Assembly (NCBI RefSeq): GCF_900182735.1 | Contig: NZ_FXTU01000002.1 | Coordinates: 248,001 to 312,000 of the forward strand | DNA from: Laceyella tengchongensis | Lineage (GTDB): Bacteria > Bacillota > Bacilli > Thermoactinomycetales > Thermoactinomycetaceae | Direction of reading: 5' to 3' | DNA length: 64,000 nt | Shown: positions 34,875 to 41,805 of the stretch, piece after piece | Layout: each line of letters begins with the position of its first letter | Numbering within the stretch: the first letter of the stretch is position 1 | Program-made: the position numbers and the translations under genes | The notes under the pieces: generated by a model | The model's database searches: none | What the model was told of the DNA's origin: nothing | Seen by the model: only the letters and a program-made list of their open reading frames with translations

Positions 34875-36365
34875 CTAACCGAAACGAACCGCCAACTGGA
34901 TGAGTGTCCGCACAGCCACTCCCGTTGCCCCTTTGGCAAAAATGCCTGATTCGCGCGGCGCTGTGGCTGATCCGGCGATATCCAAGTGCACCCAAGGGGT
35001 TTCTTCAGCAAACGCCTGCAAAAACAAGCCGCCTTGAATGCATCCCGCCGGGCTTCCCCCCTCATTTTTCACATCGGCAATCTCACTTTCAACATAGATG
35101 CCATACTCTTTGTACATCGGCAATTCCCACATCCGTTCGCCAGCAATGCGAGCTGCCGACTTCACTTCATCGGCCCATTCTTCATCGTTACTCATCATCC
35201 CTGTCGCTTCATGCCCCAAGGCAACCACAACGGCGCCGGTCAGTGTAGCCACATCGACCAAGCGGGTGGCTCCCTTCCGTTTAGCATAAGAGATTGCATC
35301 GGCCAAAATAATCCGCCCTTCGGCATCAGTGTGAGCCACTTCAATCGTCTTGCCACTGAAGGACCGGATCACATCGCCCGGGCGATACGCTTGGCCGTTG
35401 ACCATGTTCTCGCAGACGGGGATCACCGCCAACACATTGCTGTGAGGACGCAATTCCCCAATCGCATCCATCGCCGCCAACACCGCCGCCGCGCCAGCCA
35501 TATCTTCTTTCATGTCCAACATGAACGGTGAGGGTTTCAACTGGAGGCCGCCACTATCAAAAGTCACACCCTTGCCAACCAGTCCGAGCACTTCGGTGCT
35601 CTCAGGCGCCCCTCGATAAGACAGCACGATCATGCGCGCCCCAGCTTCACTGCCACGCGCCACAGACAATAGCGCTTGCATGCCCAAATCTGCCAAGCGC
35701 GATTCATCCAGCACTTCCATGTCCAATCCGCGTTTTTCGGCGACTTGTTTGGCATGATCAACAAACTGTTGGGGTGTTAATAAGTTAGCCGGTTCATGGG
35801 ACAAATACCTAGCGAAATTGGTGGCGCGGGCGAAAATCTGCCCCCGTTCGATTCCTGCTTGAGCCGCTTGCTCATTCAGTTGCGGAATACTGATTAGCAC
35901 CGATTTCAGTTCCCGCTTCTTCGTTTCGGATTGGTATTTCTGGTGCTCATACGTCCCAAGTTCGATGCCTTCTACAATCGCTTGTACCGCATCAACCGCG
36001 TTATAGCGGTCAATGATGGAAGAAGGACACCCAATACCCAAGCTTTTTAACCCCTTTTGCTTGGCCGCGCGGCTCGCCGCCGCAATCGCATGTCTGAACT
36101 GGTGAAGATCAGTTTGGTCCCCTTCACCCAAACCGACCACAATCACACGCCCAGACGGAATCTTACCCCAATTGTGCAACTGGGTGACTTCCCCCAGTTT
36201 GCCAGTTATCTCCCCTGCCGTGATCAGGCTGGAAATCCGAAAACCGAGGGCCTCATCAATCTCACGGGCCATGCCTTGTGTCGATTCTCTTTCTTTGGAA
36301 TGAAATACAATAATTGCGTCCGTCGCCACAGAGGCCAACGGCTCTCTCGTCAATTTCCACTCCAT
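34875..36365 (-). CDS. pepA: leucyl aminopeptidase (M17)
   Basis: Cytosolic two-metal aminopeptidase, normally a hexamer. 496 residues with the metal and catalytic segments VGKGVTFDSGGLQLKP, DMKEDMAGAA and HTDAEGRIILADAI. The last is NTDAEGR in most M17 enzymes, so the N to H change is unusual, but the acidic ligands and arginine are kept. Start at 36365 has AGGAGG seven bases upstream. Confidence 0.93.
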   Translation of the reverse strand: MEWKLTREPLASVATDAIIVFHSKERESTQGMAREIDEALGFRISSLITAGEITGKLGEVTQLHNWGKIPSGRVIVVGLGEGDQTDLHQFRHAIAAASRAAKQKGLKSLGIGCPSSIIDRYNAVDAVQAIVEGIELGTYEHQKYQSETKKRELKSVLISIPQLNEQAAQAGIERGQIFARATNFARYLSHEPANLLTPQQFVDHAKQVAEKRGLDMEVLDESRLADLGMQALLSVARGSEAGARMIVLSYRGAPESTEVLGLVGKGVTFDSGGLQLKPSPFMLDMKEDMAGAAAVLAAMDAIGELRPHSNVLAVIPVCENMVNGQAYRPGDVIRSFSGKTIEVAHTDAEGRIILADAISYAKRKGATRLVDVATLTGAVVVALGHEATGMMSNDEEWADEVKSAARIAGERMWELPMYKEYGIYVESEIADVKNEGGSPAGCIQGGLFLQAFAEETPWVHLDIAGSATAPRESGIFAKGATGVAVRTLIQLAVRFG

Positions 36366-36400
36366 GATTACGCCTCCTGAATAATTGGAATAAGTAGAAA

Positions 36401-36448
36401 AAAATAAAAAGTGTAACACACGATCTAGAATTTCACATGTTACACTTT
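36401..36448 (-). terminator. terminator of the 63-aa gene, ahead of pepA
   Basis: Perfect 11-bp stem AAAGTGTAACA/TGTTACACTTT; the minus strand continues TTATTTTTTT. It lies about 40 bases before the pepA start. Confidence 0.8.
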
Positions 36449-36453
36449 CGACA
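36447..36453. promoter_or_regulatory. perfect Spo0A-box heptamer
   Basis: TTCGACA between the 63-aa gene and pepA, touching the hairpin. A second such heptamer lies upstream of yngH. Chance cannot be excluded. Confidence 0.22.
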
Positions 36454-36497
36454 AATTCTAATTTATTTCCTTTTCTCCAAAAATAGACGGAATTGTT

Positions 36498-36689
36498 TTA
36501 TAAAACTTCCAACATGAGCATCTCTTTTCTTATTTCTTCCAGTCTAGCTTTAATTTGATCAATCCTGTGAAAGTTGTTGTTTTTAAGGGCTTCGTACAGC
36601 TTCTCCAACTCCTCATCCAATTCCATTCGCAGAATCGGAATGCGCTCCTCCGCATCTTGGCAACGATAGACTCTGATTACCTCTTCCAT
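36498..36689 (-). CDS. small coiled-coil protein, 63 aa
   Basis: Not recognised. Residues ~20-60 form one or two charged helices (ELDEELEKLYEALKNNNF, then a second). Size recalls Spo0E-type phosphatases, but their SxxxD signature is not present. A GGGGTG-type ribosome site precedes the start and a strong terminator follows, so expression is likely. Confidence 0.62.
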   Translation of the reverse strand: MEEVIRVYRCQDAEERIPILRMELDEELEKLYEALKNNNFHRIDQIKARLEEIRKEMLMLEVL

Positions 36690-37009
36690 GGTCCACTACA
36701 CCCCTTTTATATGCTTGGGCTTGGGTCCCAACCGCCGACCTTAAAGGTTAGCTTGGATACAGCATTGCCCCAACCAAGGTGAATTAAACCTGGGAACACG
36801 AATCAACTTTCTCAATTATGTTACGCTATCATCCTAGCAAGGGGCACGGTGAACCACTCAAATATATTTTTAAATTTTTAGAAATTAACTCTCTAAAATT
36901 TTTATCTATCTCGTGAATGTGGTAAGATAAGTCCGCAACCGCTTTTCTTTGGTCCCGGCAACGTCCTTGAGCCGCCGGACTCAGTTTGATGATACGGATG
37001 GTGATGATC
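36690..37009. other. 320-bp divergent intergenic region
   Basis: No gene seen. The part at 36710-36805 is rich in short inverted repeats (TTGGGTCCCAA, ACCTTAAAGGT, CCAA/TTGG pairs) and could be a structured leader of the 63-aa gene; no known riboswitch core was recognised. 36858-36912 is AT-rich with an AAATTTTTAGA/TCTAAAATTTTT repeat. TGGTAAGAT at 36920-36928 is a possible extended -10 for yktB. Confidence 0.4.
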
Positions 37010-37636
37010 ATGACGATACCCGGTTTTATTGAACAAGACTTTCAGATTTTTGACATTGATGGACTCGAACCTCGCATGAACGCGATCAAACAACACATTC
37101 AACCCAAGTTTGATATCATCGGGCAACATCTTTCCTCCTTTCTGACTGTGCAATTGGGCGAACCCGTCAGCACGCATATCGCCAAACACGCCCGCCGCAC
37201 CGTCAATCCGCCGGACGAAACCTGGGTAGCCTGGTCCACGAGCAAGCGTGGATACAAGGGATTGCCCCACTTTCAATTAGGCATTCGCGACAATCATCTC
37301 TTCATCTGGTTCGCCCTGATCTACGAATGCGACCGGAAGCAACCCTTTGCCCGCCGGTTGCGCGAAGAGTTCGACCGCTACTGGGCCCTGATTCCCGATA
37401 CATACTATTTCTCCCAAGACCACACCCGGCCCGATGTCATCCGCAAAGCGGACTTGACCGACGAGCAGGCTCACAAGATGCTCGAGCGCTTGGAAAAAGT
37501 GAAAAAGGCGGAGTTTTTGTGCGGCCGCGTCATTCCACGGCAAGAAGCTTGTCGATTGTCAGGTGACGATTTGATCAAGCAGATCGAATCCACTTGCGAA
37601 ACGCTAAACCCGCTGTACCGTTTGGCGATGGAATAA
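37010..37636 (+). CDS. yktB: YktB-like DUF1054 protein
   Basis: 208-residue soluble protein of the UPF0637 family. Recognisable stretches are QDFQIFDIDGLEPRM, HIAKHARRTVNPPDETWVAW and GYKGLPHFQLGIRDNHLFIW. Function unknown. Several in-frame ATGs (36986, 37004, 37010) compete without a strong ribosome site; 37010 best matches homologue starts. In B. subtilis yktB is also near speA. Confidence 0.85.
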   Translation: MTIPGFIEQDFQIFDIDGLEPRMNAIKQHIQPKFDIIGQHLSSFLTVQLGEPVSTHIAKHARRTVNPPDETWVAWSTSKRGYKGLPHFQLGIRDNHLFIWFALIYECDRKQPFARRLREEFDRYWALIPDTYYFSQDHTRPDVIRKADLTDEQAHKMLERLEKVKKAEFLCGRVIPRQEACRLSGDDLIKQIESTCETLNPLYRLAME

Positions 37637-37696
37637 ACCAGCCACCTCTTTTTAGAAACACTTGTGCAACCAGATCGAGCCTGGTTACAACGCTGC

Positions 37697-37832
37697 CTAG
37701 GGCGTGTTTGGCAAATCAAGTTGGCGAAAAGAAGCGGTGGAAAAACCCTTTTCTCGATGAGCGCCTCGTCACGTGTAAAGCGCATGAGAAAAACGGTTTT
37801 GAAGCCGCTTGCCTTTATCAGACACGTGTTAG
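37697..37832. mobile_element. MITE-like element, copy 2
   Basis: 136 bp, inverted relative to copy 1, starting CTAG at 37697 and ending TTAG at 37832. Shared core stretches include GGCAAATCAAGTTGG, GAAGAAGCGG, CTTTTCTCGA and AGCGCCTCGTCAC. It lies 60 bases after yktB. Ends have diverged by a few bases. No coding capacity of its own. Confidence 0.72.
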
Positions 37833-38194
37833 AACGATATGTTTACGCAAGAAGGTCCAGTGGCGGTCAACCAGCCCATCCATTGCCCCGTCATTTCCCA
37901 TTTCGCTTTCCCACATGCATTTAACATTGAAACTCCTTCGAAATCCGCTTACATCTTTCAACTCCCTTGCCCCCAAGCACTCTCCGCAGTCTAAAAACGC
38001 CATCTTACAGGCGCTTTTTGCAGTATTTCACCTCCCTTTCCCCGTTCAACCAACTGTCTAATTTTACTTATGAAATTTTTCTTTTGTTGCCGTTTCGTTT
38101 TTGTTATACTAACGGTCGTGCATATGCTCAACAATTTCCGTATGTTCATGCGGTTTATGTGATAAAGCGATAAAGGTAAAGGCAGGCAACGCAT
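37833..38194. other. intergenic region before speA
   Basis: No gene seen in 360 bases. A hairpin AACGCC/GGCGCT with T-runs on both sides lies at 37993-38021 but follows no obvious gene; on the minus strand GGGAGGTGAAAT at about 38030 resembles a ribosome site with no convincing frame after it. TATACT near 38105 may be the speA -10, with a poor -35. Confidence 0.4.
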
Positions 38195-39652
38195 ATGAAC
38201 AATAAACAATACCAAACTCCTTTATTTACGAAATTGAGAGAACACGCAAACCTCAACCCGATCCAATTTCACATCCCTGGCCATAAGAAAGGGCAGGGCA
38301 TGGATCCCGAATACCGCGATTTCATCGGGTTGAACGCCTTGTCGATCGACTTGATCAATATCGCCCCTCTCGATGACCTGCACCATCCCCAGGGCATTAT
38401 TCAAGAAGCCCAACAGCTGGCGGCAGAAGCCTTTGGCGCGGATCATACCTTTTTCTCCATCCAAGGCACCAGCGGAGCGATTATGACTATGGTCATGTCC
38501 GTCGTCGGCCCCGGCGATAAAATCATCGTGCCGCGCAATGTGCACAAATCCGTCCTGTCGGCGATCATCTTGGCGGGAGCATTGCCCATTTTTGTGCATC
38601 CGGAAATGGACAAAACCTTGGGTATCGCCCACGGCATCACTGCCAGCCAAGTGGAAAAGGCGTTGGCGCTCCACCCGGAAGCCAAAGCAGTGTTGGTCAT
38701 TAATCCCACGTATTACGGCGTTGCTGGCAATCTCAAGGAGATTGTCGATCTGGTTCACCGACACGGCATTCCCGTGCTCGTCGATGAAGCACATGGGGTA
38801 CTCACCCACTTCCATGACCGTTTGCCCCTCTCAGCAATGGATGCCGGGGCCGATATGGCCGCAACCAGCGTCCACAAATTGGGTGGCTCGCTCACTCAAA
38901 GCTCTGTGTTAAATGTGCGCGAGGGTTTGGTTAACCCGGCGCGCGTGCAATCCATTATCAGCATGTTGACTACGACTTCTACGTCCTACATCCTGTTGGC
39001 ATCGCTGGACGCCGCCCGCCGCTATTTGGCCGTAAACGGCGAAGCGATCATCGAAGAAACCCTGCGCCTGGCCGATTATGCCCGACGGCAAATCAATGAA
39101 ATTGCCGGATTGCGCTGCGTCGGCCGAGAATGGCTGGGAAGCGATGCGCTTTATGATTTGGATGAAACCAAGCTTCTCATTCATTTGGAAAACATGACCA
39201 TCAATGGGAATGAAGCAGAAAACTGGCTGCGCGAAAACTACCAGATCGAAGTAGAACTCAGCGATTTGCACAACTTGCTCTGCTTGATCACACCTGGAGA
39301 CACCCAAGACACCATTGATCAACTCCTTAATGCGCTCAAGGACATGGCTGATCGCTTTTACCAAGACAAATGTCATTCTCCGGTGGAGATTCGCCTTCCT
39401 GAGATTCCTAGATTGGTGCTATCTCCGCGCGAAGCGTTTTACAGTGAGACAGAATCCATCTTGCTGAAGGAAGCAGTCGGCCGGGTGATTGCCGAGTTCA
39501 TCATGATCTACCCTCCCGGCATTCCCATCTTGGCGCCAGGCGAAGAGATCACCGAAGAAAACATCTACTATATCGAAGAACATCTCCAAGCGGGGCTCCC
39601 CGTCCAAGGGCCGGAAGACCCCACTATGCGCATGATTCGGGTAATCAAATAA
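38195..39652 (+). CDS. speA: arginine decarboxylase, aspartate aminotransferase fold
   Basis: PLP enzyme of the Orn/Lys/Arg decarboxylase class I family, probably converting arginine to agmatine for polyamine synthesis as B. subtilis SpeA does. 485 residues, the PLP lysine in SVHKLGGSLTQSS (~residue 228), HIPGHKKGQGMDPE at the N-terminus, and the C-terminal IYPPGIPILAPGE motif. Lysine decarboxylase activity cannot be ruled out. The adjacent SR1-like locus and yktB match the B. subtilis speA neighbourhood. Confidence 0.88.
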   Translation: MNNKQYQTPLFTKLREHANLNPIQFHIPGHKKGQGMDPEYRDFIGLNALSIDLINIAPLDDLHHPQGIIQEAQQLAAEAFGADHTFFSIQGTSGAIMTMVMSVVGPGDKIIVPRNVHKSVLSAIILAGALPIFVHPEMDKTLGIAHGITASQVEKALALHPEAKAVLVINPTYYGVAGNLKEIVDLVHRHGIPVLVDEAHGVLTHFHDRLPLSAMDAGADMAATSVHKLGGSLTQSSVLNVREGLVNPARVQSIISMLTTTSTSYILLASLDAARRYLAVNGEAIIEETLRLADYARRQINEIAGLRCVGREWLGSDALYDLDETKLLIHLENMTINGNEAENWLRENYQIEVELSDLHNLLCLITPGDTQDTIDQLLNALKDMADRFYQDKCHSPVEIRLPEIPRLVLSPREAFYSETESILLKEAVGRVIAEFIMIYPPGIPILAPGEEITEENIYYIEEHLQAGLPVQGPEDPTMRMIRVIK

Positions 39653-39682
39653 GCCACCGTCTAATTGACGGTGGCTTTCTTT
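39653..39682 (+). terminator. terminator after speA
   Basis: Perfect 9-bp stem GCCACCGTC/GACGGTGGC, then TTTCTTTC. A second plus-strand hairpin CCGCTG/CGGCGG followed by GCTTTTTATTT lies at about 39702-39729. Confidence 0.82.
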
Positions 39683-39812
39683 CATCGTTTATGTGAACCA
39701 CACCGCTGTTTCAACGGCGGGCTTTTTATTTGATCAATCTTCCCGTTAGCAAATCGTGACAGACGTTCACAGCGCCAATTGGCCGCCATGATCCAGCTGA
39801 CCATTCGCTCAC

Positions 39813-39944
39813 TTATTCGCTTTTCGCGGTGGCAGCTGTTTCCGTATTTTCGCAGCCCGGGCATTTGCCATACAACGTGCCCACCTTCTCTGCCGGCACA
39901 TAAGTAATCACTTCTTCACATGTTTGGCACACAATCGCTTCCAT
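39813..39944 (-). CDS. SR1P-like GapA-binding small peptide, 43 aa
   Basis: Too short for usual gene calling. The frame opens MEAIVCQTCEEVITYVPAEK and has two cysteine pairs (CQTC at 6-9, CPGC at 28-31) with VGTLYGKCPGC, closely matching the SR1P pattern (start MGTIVCQDC, later TVLYGKC). SR1P binds glyceraldehyde-3-phosphate dehydrogenase A in B. subtilis. GGAGG lies eight bases before the ATG. A strong regulated promoter upstream and speA beside it agree with the SR1 locus. Confidence 0.85.
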   Translation of the reverse strand: MEAIVCQTCEEVITYVPAEKVGTLYGKCPGCENTETAATAKSE

Positions 39945-39977
39945 TGAAGTTCCCTCCCGAACTGATTTGCAAGCTTT

Positions 39978-39993
39978 TTGTAAGCGCTCTTAT
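39978..39993. promoter_or_regulatory. cre-like site in the SR1-like leader
   Basis: TTGTAAGCGCTCTTAT fits the CcpA operator pattern WTGNNARCGNWWWCAW at 14 of 16 positions. It lies about 10-25 bases downstream of the predicted start of transcription, where bound CcpA would act as a roadblock. Confidence 0.5.
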
Positions 39994-40008
39994 TATGATG
40001 TCACTTAT

Positions 40009-40037
40009 ATTATATTATGACATACTATTTATGTCAA
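40009..40037 (-). promoter_or_regulatory. perfect sigma-A promoter of the SR1-like gene
   Basis: TTGACA, exactly 17 bases, TATAAT on the minus strand: full consensus in both boxes, unmatched elsewhere in the window. It drives the SR1P-like frame 60-90 bases downstream. Confidence 0.88.
40016..40026. promoter_or_regulatory. CcpN-type operator inside the promoter
   Basis: TATGACATACT matches the CcpN operator consensus TRTGHYATAYW at all 11 positions and lies between -35 and -10. A partial second copy (TATGTCAAAG) overlaps the -35. CcpN represses sr1, gapB and pckA in B. subtilis under glycolytic conditions. Confidence 0.62.
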
Positions 40038-40112
40038 AGGGTGATTTATTTTGCCCATTTCCCAATAAAAGCGCACAAAAAAAAGAGCAAATCCGAAGAC
40101 TTGCTCTCACTG

Positions 40113-40415
40113 TCAATGCTCCGCTTCTATTTCCATTGTAATCGCGGGAAGGTTGCTTCTGAAAAACAACGCAATCTCCTCCGCTTCTTCCCGTGAACGA
40201 AGATTGAAAATCTTCTGCAGATATTCCAAATTCTCAGTATCCTCCATTGAAAGCAGAGAGGAGCGTCCGGTTTGCATGCAAACAACAAGCGGTTTACCAA
40301 AAAACATGTGGGTGTACACGATTCCGAAATCGTATCGGCCGTGCTCGGAAATGAAACCGACGAAGCGCACTTTCGCTTTTTCGGACTCGTCATACAGTCG
40401 TTCATAAAGACTCAT
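40113..40415 (-). CDS. DUF3055-like small protein
   Basis: 100-residue soluble protein with the stretches VRFVGFISEHGRYDFGIVYT and FFGKPLVVCMQTGRSSLL, which resemble DUF3055 proteins of Bacillales. Function unknown. Start at 40415 has GAGGAGATTAG upstream. The family name is from memory of the pattern and should be treated as tentative. Confidence 0.72.
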   Translation of the reverse strand: MSLYERLYDESEKAKVRFVGFISEHGRYDFGIVYTHMFFGKPLVVCMQTGRSSLLSMEDTENLEYLQKIFNLRSREEAEEIALFFRSNLPAITMEIEAEH

Positions 40416-40448
40416 CTAATCTCCTCCTCACTTTCTTTGAAGAATGGG

Positions 40449-40472
40449 AAAGACATTGCAACAAGCAATGTC
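40449..40472 (-). terminator. terminator-like hairpin after the GAF gene
   Basis: Perfect 8-bp stem GACATTGC/GCAATGTC with a 5-base loop and a short TTT tail on the minus strand, between the GAF gene and the DUF3055-like gene. Confidence 0.5.
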
Positions 40473-40555
40473 CTCGGTCAAGTAGTTTTCCACAGAAGCC
40501 CGTGGGACAGGGCTATTATCTATTTCCCCACCCGCGTATCAATGAAACCTTTTTT

Positions 40556-40996
40556 TCATGAATTATATTTTTCTACTTTCGTTTCAAAAAGAGACGCCAA
40601 CTCCATAAACAGAGAAACATCTTCTTCATCAATCACATTAGCACGTCTGGCGATCACAACAAGCACGCCGATCAAATGATGCCCTCGATAGAATGGCATA
40701 TACACTTCGACCCTTCCGGACAATCGTTCGCGAACCATGCTCCCCCTAGCTGCAGCTACACTGATCAACCCTTCCCCGAAAGGAATGCGCTGTGGCAGAA
40801 GTCGCTCCCCTTCATCGTGACGTAACACAAAAGCATAATCCTGAACCAAATATATGCTTACCCATTGGTAACCGGGCATCTTTTTTTGCAATGACTCACA
40901 CACAAATTGGTAAAGATCGTTCACTTGATCCGCGCATTTATCTGAAACGACGCCGATCTCTGAGCGTAACTCGTCGAGCAAATCCACTTTACGCAT
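40556..40996 (-). CDS. single GAF-domain protein
   Basis: 146 residues forming one GAF domain: helix with LYQFVCESLQ, then GYQWVSIYLVQ, RIPFGEGLISVAAARG and GRVEVYMPFYRGHHLIGVLVV, a pattern shared with free-methionine sulfoxide reductases and other small GAF proteins. The cysteines of fRMsr are not clearly conserved, so ligand sensing is as likely as catalysis. Start at 40996 is set by GGAGG; an extension to 41062 has no ribosome site. Confidence 0.75.
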   Translation of the reverse strand: MRKVDLLDELRSEIGVVSDKCADQVNDLYQFVCESLQKKMPGYQWVSIYLVQDYAFVLRHDEGERLLPQRIPFGEGLISVAAARGSMVRERLSGRVEVYMPFYRGHHLIGVLVVIARRANVIDEEDVSLFMELASLFETKVEKYNS

Positions 40997-41110
40997 CAGA
41001 AAGCCTCCAAATCCGTAGAATAGAAAGAATTTTAACATGACCGCATACACGGGACAAGTCATTATATTTCAATTTTTTTAAAAACGTGATGAATCCATCA
41101 TGAAGCTTGC

Positions 41111-41128
41111 AAAAATCGCGCGATTTTT
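41111..41128. repeat. 18-bp perfect palindrome
   Basis: AAAAATCGCGCGATTTTT, between the divergent GAF and DUF1885-like genes, 115 bases upstream of the former and 180 of the latter. Could be an operator; too short a loop for an RNA hairpin of normal type. Confidence 0.55.
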
Positions 41129-41309
41129 CCGTTACCTTCCTATTTCCGAAAAAAACGAACCTCAAACATGTTGCGGCAAAGCACTCTTCAAACCATCGCA
41201 ATGCGATCAGTGTCCAAATAATGAGATTTGATTGATTTGCGCAACCATTTCGCCCCGTGCTAAGATGGAAGTAAAAAAACATTAGCCATGGATGAGGAGC
41301 GAGTTTTCA

Positions 41310-41726
41310 TTGAATAAAAGCGCATACATCAAGCTGGTGAAAGGTTCTGCGCAAACTGACGTTACTCTGGCCGATGTGAAGGAACTCTTGGTTCGCTACC
41401 AACATATGACTTCGCTGACCGGCCAACAGCTGGACTGGGATTATCAAGCGGCCGCCTTCCCTTACACCATCGAAGAACAGGAACAAGACGGCGTCCCCTA
41501 TCTGGTACTGAAAGGAACGGAAACCCACTTGTACCGCGGCTTAGTGATTGGCGTCAGCCAGGAAGAAGATTCCGGCATCCCCTACGTCCAATTGGTTTTG
41601 CCGGAACAAGCAACGCACGGCGACCTCGCCAAAGGAAACGAATTCTCCAAGTACATAGCCAAACAGCTTAAAGGCGAACTCCACTTGTTCAACGGCCGCA
41701 TCATTTATTACAATCCGCGCAAATGA
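41310..41726 (+). CDS. DUF1885-like protein
   Basis: 138 residues, probably starting at TTG 41310 (GAGGAG ten bases upstream); an in-frame ATG at 41292 lies inside that ribosome site. The N-terminal NKSAYIKLVKGSAQ and the IIYYNPRK end match DUF1885 proteins of Bacillales, which form a small alpha/beta fold of unknown function. TGCTAAGAT upstream (about 41260) is a possible extended -10. A hairpin follows. Confidence 0.72.
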   Translation: MNKSAYIKLVKGSAQTDVTLADVKELLVRYQHMTSLTGQQLDWDYQAAAFPYTIEEQEQDGVPYLVLKGTETHLYRGLVIGVSQEEDSGIPYVQLVLPEQATHGDLAKGNEFSKYIAKQLKGELHLFNGRIIYYNPRK

Positions 41727-41751
41727 AAAGCACCCTGGGAATCTCCCAGGG
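41726..41751. terminator. hairpin between the DUF1885-like gene and the XRE-TPR gene
   Basis: 8-bp stem CCCTGGGA/TCCCAGGG with a 3-base loop. The T-run (GCTTTTCATTT) is on the minus strand, so it best serves the XRE-TPR gene but separates convergent genes. Confidence 0.6.
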
Positions 41752-41805
41752 CGCCTTCATTTCACTTGCGCTCAAAGCGGTTGACCTGCCGAATCAGCTT
41801 CACTG

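Larger units (their letters stand above)
39653..40002 (-). ncRNA. SR1-like dual-function RNA (3' end uncertain)
   Basis: A transcript from the consensus promoter at 40009-40037 would start near 40002 and run through the 43-aa SR1P-like frame. B. subtilis SR1 is an sRNA of about 200 nt encoded next to speA; it base-pairs with ahrC mRNA and encodes SR1P, which binds GapA. The end is drawn to the hairpin shared with the speA terminator because no earlier terminator is visible on this strand. Base-pairing function is not shown here. Confidence 0.45.

Noticed and set aside
36498..36689. Spo0E-family aspartyl-phosphate phosphatase
   Set aside because: Size is right, but the SxxxD signature and helix spacing of Spo0E proteins are not visible.
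36700..36810. c-di-AMP (ydaO) or c-di-GMP riboswitch upstream of the 63-aa gene
   Set aside because: Isolated words such as AGCTAACC recall ydaO, but the order of conserved segments does not fit; left as an unclassified structured region.
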